A stretch of 64,000 bases of DNA from Theobroma cacao. Lineage: Eukaryota > Streptophyta > Magnoliopsida > Malvales > Malvaceae. Position 1 is the first letter of the stretch. Each line of letters opens with the position of its first letter. The notes below the pieces were generated by a model. That model did not search any database, was not told the origin of the DNA, and saw nothing but the letters and a program-made list of their open reading frames with translations. The DNA is taken from assembly GCF_000208745.1 (NCBI RefSeq), contig NC_030858.1, positions 12,802,684 to 12,866,683 on the forward strand. The letters run 5' to 3'. Positions 59,896-64,000 of the stretch are shown piece after piece. A program made the position numbers and the translations under genes.

Positions 59896-60067
59896 CTCGG
59901 CTATGTGCGACTAAGGAGTGCGCATAAGCTGATGATGACCTGCTTATGTGCGAGTAGGAAGTGTGCAAAAATCGGTGATGATGCAGCCATGTGCGAGTAG
60001 GGAGTGCGCAAAAATCGGTGATAACGCAGTCATGTGCGAGTAGGGAGTGCACATGAGCTGATGATGA
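59896..60067 (+). repeat. Four 43-bp tandem repeats in solo LTR
   Basis: Units start at 59896, 59939, 59982 and 60025, each with ATGTGCGAGTAGGGAGTG-like cores. There is one unit more than in the homologous array at 42091-42219, so the array changes in copy number between LTRs. GATGATGG microsatellite sequence follows. Confidence 0.92.
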
Positions 60068-60309
60068 TGGGATGGTGTGCATGATGATGATGGAATGGTG
60101 TGCATGATGATGATGGGTACNATATATATATATATACATATGTAAATATATGTGTTATAGGAAGTTTATCAGTAATGGTATATGGTTGTAATACATGTGA
60201 AATTTGGCATGATGAATCTTGAGAAATTCCCATTTTCTTGCAAATTGATTTTTATTGCAGCACCAAATGGATTTTTTGTGCAAAGGAGGTCCCTTTTTCA
60301 CTTAAGTGC

Positions 60310-60480
60310 CTTGCTTCTCGCTACAGCGAGAATGCTTTCTTGCTGTAGCGAGAAACATTCTGTTTTGGCAGTAGAAAACTTGCTGCAATGAAAATAAATC
60401 TCACTGCAGCGAGAAACATTCTGTTTTGGCAGCAGAAAACTTGCTGCAATGAAAATAAATCTCGCTACAATAAGAAACTC
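60310..60480. repeat. Palindrome cluster with 61-bp tandem duplication
   Basis: CTCGCTACAGCGAGAA, TTGCTGTAGCGAGAAA and CTCACTGCAGCGAGAAA copies are present. The block running from AGAAACATTCTGTTTTGGCA through AAATAAATCTC occurs twice with a period of 61 bp (from about 60350 and 60411). Confidence 0.8.
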
Positions 60481-61382
60481 TTGGGTTTTGATGTAGTACC
60501 TTCACTTTGATGAAGATTTTAACCACCTTCCCGTCCAAATTGGGAAAAGTGGTAAACATCAAAGTTGTATCCTTGCCTTTTAGCTTTTTAATGATTTAAA
60601 AATCAGGGCAATTAGACTTCTATAACGGGAGATATTCCAAAAAAACTGAAACACATGCAAACTGGTACTATTTCTCGCTGCAACGAGAAACATTTTGTCC
60701 TAAATGCTACCCTATTCAGTTTTTGACATATTTTTCATCCATTTAAGTTCATGGATTGATCATGGGTTTGTGAAACACTATGAGGGCATTAATCAAGGTT
60801 TAAAATGAGGGGTTTTTAGTAAGAAATTAAATCAAGTGCATTGTTTTTGAAACAAGTGCATCCTGATTTCCAAATTCTTCCTATCGATTGCTTGTTCCCT
60901 TCTTATGTTCACTCGCTGAGTTTCGTACTCACGTTTTTAAAATTCATGTTTTCATATTTGGAGGTAGTTAGGACCTAGATTGAGTTGCACACATATGCTC
61001 GCTTTCGTGGTAAGTACTGTGGCATCTCAATAGCCGCATCTTCACTATGGTCACTCCATTGGAAGTTAAGAGTCATTTTGTTTTATGAGTACATTCATGT
61101 GATGTAAAATAATAAGACACGTGTCTTAGACGAAATATGTATATTTTAACTATTAATGCCACCATGAGTTGAAATGTTAACATCATTTTGGGTTTATATT
61201 AATGAAATTCTTGATTGTTATAGCCCATTATTAAAGTGATTATAAGTTGAAATTATGAAAGGTGCCTTAAGAATAGTTGATGGGATGTTAAGCAAGATTA
61301 CATAATAGGCTTGCTTGGGCTTGGTGGGCTATGCCCATTGGGCCCATGAACCGGTCATGGCCCGAGAATTTGGATTGTGACA

Positions 61383-61788
61383 GTTTCAATTCATGATTTC
61401 AACCTTCTAAAGTCCTAAACATGTTTGACAAGTCACTCATACTTAGAAAATATTAAAGAGCTTTCAAGCATTGAGTTTTTAGATAAAAGAAATAAGAGCA
61501 AAAATTTCAAACGTGAAAGTCAACTACAAAGAGAGAATACTTAACCCTATGGTAGAACCATGGAACATTGAAGGAAGCATGAAAGGTTTACTATAATGCT
61601 TCAATGCTTGAACCCTTTGTAGAATGCACAAAAGTTGAAGGAAACTTACAAAAGTTGACTATAAAGAAGCAAAAGTTGACTTTTGAAGGAAGAAAAAAGA
61701 AATTGAAAAGCTTCAAGAAAAGGGTCAACTAGAGATATTAAAAACTTGACCTTTGAAGTTCAAACTCGAAATTTTAAGGCAAGGGTGA
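61383..61788. other. Spacer between two family A LTRs
   Basis: 406 bp with no primer-binding site, polypurine tract or coding motif. After removal of the solo LTR it joins the sequence at 58697-58774. It probably belongs to the same older background as the PB1-like fragment. No gene is seen. Confidence 0.5.
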
Positions 61789-64000
61789 TGTGAGACCTCA
61801 ACCCCTATAGGCTCATAACTACGCATAGACGCAATAACACTAGCCAAGGGTAGTTTCATCATTTTCTTCAAAAAGCTCCCAGAAGAAGGTTTTATGGCAT
61901 TTTAAGGTCTAAATAGGCATAATAAGATATCTTGGGTGCCAAGGAGACAAGAGGAGGCAAGAGAAAATTTTTGAAATAAAATAATATTAAAATATTAATA
62001 TTTTATTCAGTGTCAAAATTTTTCATGAAGAAGAAGTATATGGTCAATCTAAGTGGGGGAGAAGAAGAATGAAAGAATTTTGGAGAAAAATGACATTAAT
62101 GGGGCCGCATATCTTTATTAAGTAAAGATAACGCGGGTAAGTAAATATTTTAATATTATGGGGACACCGCATTGGAGTACAAACTTCATGCCTTGTTTGT
62201 ACATGTGTAGAAAAAGGTAATAGAAGAAAATTGGAGTTAAATGAGTGATGGGAAGATTTAGTTAAAATGAAAGGAAACAAAAAGGGTAAAATGGTCATTT
62301 TGCATCTCGAGTCAAAATTTTAAGTTTTTGTAAACCCAAGTAGTTTAGATCATTGTGGACCTTGTCCCAGTGTCAAAAGAATAAAAAGATTGCACAAAGG
62401 ATGGGAGAAAAACAAGTTAACTTGCAAAAGGGTATTTTCATAATTTCTAAGGGAATTGGTTAAGCTTGGGCTATAAGCATCTTGCTTCCAACAACTTCTC
62501 ACATTTTTTTCCAGCAACTTTTCTCCTTCTTCTTCTTCTCCTTTTCATGTTGCTTCCATCCTCCATGGAAGCTTGATATCAAGCTTTATAACCTCTCTCA
62601 AATTAGCTTAAATTTTCATGCTTTTGGTGCACCATTTCATAAATCCTTATGCTCTTCCACTCTCTCTTTAAAACCCTTGAAAAATCTTGTTTCCATACTT
62701 GCTCTCACTAGTTAGGTGTTTAGAGAGAGAAAGAGAGAAAAAGCCCTATAATAGCTTGGGAATTGTTGGAAAAAAATTCAAAGTTACTAAACTATCAAGG
62801 TGAGTGGTAAATTAGCATTAGGTTTTAAGTGTTGATAATGTTTAGTGATTGAATTGTGGGTTTATTGTGTAGATTGTGTATTGACTCTATTGTGACTAGG
62901 ATAGTGGGAATAGATAGCCATTTAAAATGGCAATTGAAAGCTAGCTAAGGGGTAGCTTTTAGGGTTTATAAGTATGAATTGACATTATGGTGATGTTAAT
63001 TTGATGGTAGGTTCCAACGAAGCCCCATTATCCCAATTGGACCATTAGGGAGGTTAGAGTTGGCTAAAGGCTCAACTACTACCAGTGAGTGAACTGCATC
63101 TCAAAAATTATTTTGGGATCGTGACTGTTTTATACAAAGAACTTGAATGATTTTATACAACTTTTTCTTAAAACAAGTGCCTTGGGAACAAGCTTTTGCT
63201 AAATGGTTTTAAGTTGTGAAATGTGGTTGTTATGGATTCATGTATTATTTCATTATGATGATATATATATATATATTGTGCATGATAATTGACATTGTGT
63301 ATGATGACTATAACCGTGTGTGTGCACGATGTGGGGGGATGCACATGCCGGTGATTATGGCGGTGTGGGAGATGGATAATGATAGTGCTCGTGTGCACGA
63401 TATGGGGGGGATGTACACGATGGCACTGATTGTGCACGATGTGGGGGGATGTACATGAGCCGGGTGTGATTATACTGATATTGGTGTTTATCTATGCGTT
63501 TATATATATGCATCTATGTTTATGAAATCAAAGTTTATGAGTATGGTATATGGTTTTGCATATGTGAATCTTGCATGTTGAACATTGAAAGTTGCTAAGT
63601 ATTGTCAAATTGGTGTTCATTGCAACAAGGAATTTGGCTGCAGCGAAATGGATTCTCGCTGCTGCCAGAAATTCTTGGTGGTGATACAGTACTGTCACTT
63701 TGACAGCGATTTTGACCACCTTTAGATTAGAACTGGGCAAAGTGCTAAACAGTAAAGTCGTATCCCTGCCTCTTATCTTTCTAATGACCTAACAAGAATG
63801 TCAATTGGACCCATGTAATGGAAGATATGCTTGAAAAACCAAACCATATGCAAACCGAGAATGCCTTTTTCTGCAGTGAGAAACGTGCTGTCACGTTGCT
63901 ACCTTACTCGGGTTCTGATATAATTTCCTCCACTCCCTTATCTTCATGATTAAGCATGGATCTTTGCAATACTAAGAGTCCACTAATCAATGTCCAAAAC
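61789..64000 (+). mobile_element. Family A LTR, running off the window
   Basis: It starts TGTGAGACCTCAACC like the LTR at 58775 and follows it through TATA-like CTATAAGCATC (about 62472), a CATGTTGCTTCCATCCTCC leader, a tandem-repeat zone with GCACGATGTGGGGGGATG (63320-63450), and palindrome copies at about 63640-63660 and 63875. It has about 315 bp at 61922-62237 that the other family A LTRs lack. The 5' flank is GGTGA; the other end is beyond the window. Confidence 0.85.
61922..62237. other. LTR-internal insertion or family-specific block
   Basis: This stretch has no counterpart at the same point in the LTRs at 40876 and 58775, whose sequence resumes at AAATGAGTGATGGG-like text near 62238. 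It contains AT-rich ATTAAAATATTAATATTTTA and GTGGGGGAGAAGAAG words. No terminal repeats or TSD were seen, so insertion here versus deletion in the others is open. Confidence 0.5.

Larger units (their letters stand above)
58775..61382 (+). mobile_element. Solo LTR of family A, 2608 bp
   Basis: It starts TGTGAGACCTCAACC and ends GGATTGTGACA. It is flanked by GTTTT (58770-58774) and GTTTC (61383-61387), a duplication with one mismatch. TATAAATA is at 59168-59175. Four 43-bp repeats (59896-60067), a TATATA microsatellite with an ambiguous base at 60121, and a palindrome cluster (60310-60480 and about 60673) follow. No coding region is present. It is close to 40876-43558 along its full length. Confidence 0.87.

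Noticed and set aside
59896..60067. CRISPR-like regular repeats
   Set aside because: The 43-bp units are contiguous without unique spacers, and the sequence is plant LTR.
58775..64000. One retrotransposon with LTRs at 58775 and 61789
   Set aside because: The 406 bp between them has no primer-binding site or polypurine tract. The first LTR has its own near-perfect flanking duplication, and the two LTRs differ by a block of about 315 bp.

Overview
This is low-GC plant nuclear DNA, almost certainly from a eudicot. LTR retrotransposons of the Ty3/gypsy and Ty1/copia classes, a MULE DNA transposon and an L1-type LINE fill most of it. Their primer-binding sites match plant initiator tRNA-Met, and the copia elements have the architecture of the plant Sirevirus (SIRE/Maximus) lineage. 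I cannot place the species below eudicot with confidence. I found no intact host gene, rRNA, tRNA gene or CRISPR array.

Layout. (1) 1-11100: a minus-strand Ty3/gypsy element of Del/Tekay type. It has a 2.4-kb 5' LTR (8655-11100), a primer-binding site, and decayed gag, protease, RT, RNase H and integrase. A 1301-bp direct tandem duplication inside it repeats the zinc-knuckle/protease/RT-start segment. Its integrase is split by a 3.0-kb solo LTR (251-3257, TSD ATTAT) and by the end of another LTR (1-139). (2) 11101-11777 plus 22690-23170: two halves of a Ulp1-like (C48) cysteine protease pseudogene, separated by a 10.9-kb minus-strand Sirevirus-like copia element (11778-22689, TSD GAAAC). That element itself carries a 1.4-kb solo LTR (14107-15532, TSD ATTCT). 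(3) 23430-27420: a decayed minus-strand MULE transposase between tandem repeats that are inverted relative to each other. (4) 27500-31150: no confident gene. (5) 31153-33005: a 5'-truncated LINE on the minus strand. (6) 33006-36840: AT-rich sequence without a recognisable gene. (7) 36844-47981: a three-layer nest. A long LTR of one family contains an internally deleted copia element (36865-45148, TSD CATGA), which contains a 2.7-kb solo LTR (40876-43558, TSD GTTAG). (8) 48232-58696: a coding fragment resembling the PB1-like domain found in MULE-related plant proteins, interrupted by a 10-kb plus-strand copia element (48514-58474, TSD ATGAG). (9) 58775-64000: two more long gypsy-type LTRs in direct orientation.

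How it works together. Reading frames and target-site duplications let the insertion order be read. Old MULE-related sequence was hit by gypsy and copia elements, which were later hit by other LTR elements, several since reduced to solo LTRs. Every coding region is broken by stops or frameshifts, so nothing here looks autonomous today. The most interesting signals are an extra ORF (ORF3) between pol and the 3' LTR, shared by two Sirevirus-like copies; multiple polypurine tracts in those copies; family-specific short palindromes repeated in the LTRs of four families; a 43-bp tandem repeat inside one LTR family; and paired inverted repeat arrays around the MULE.
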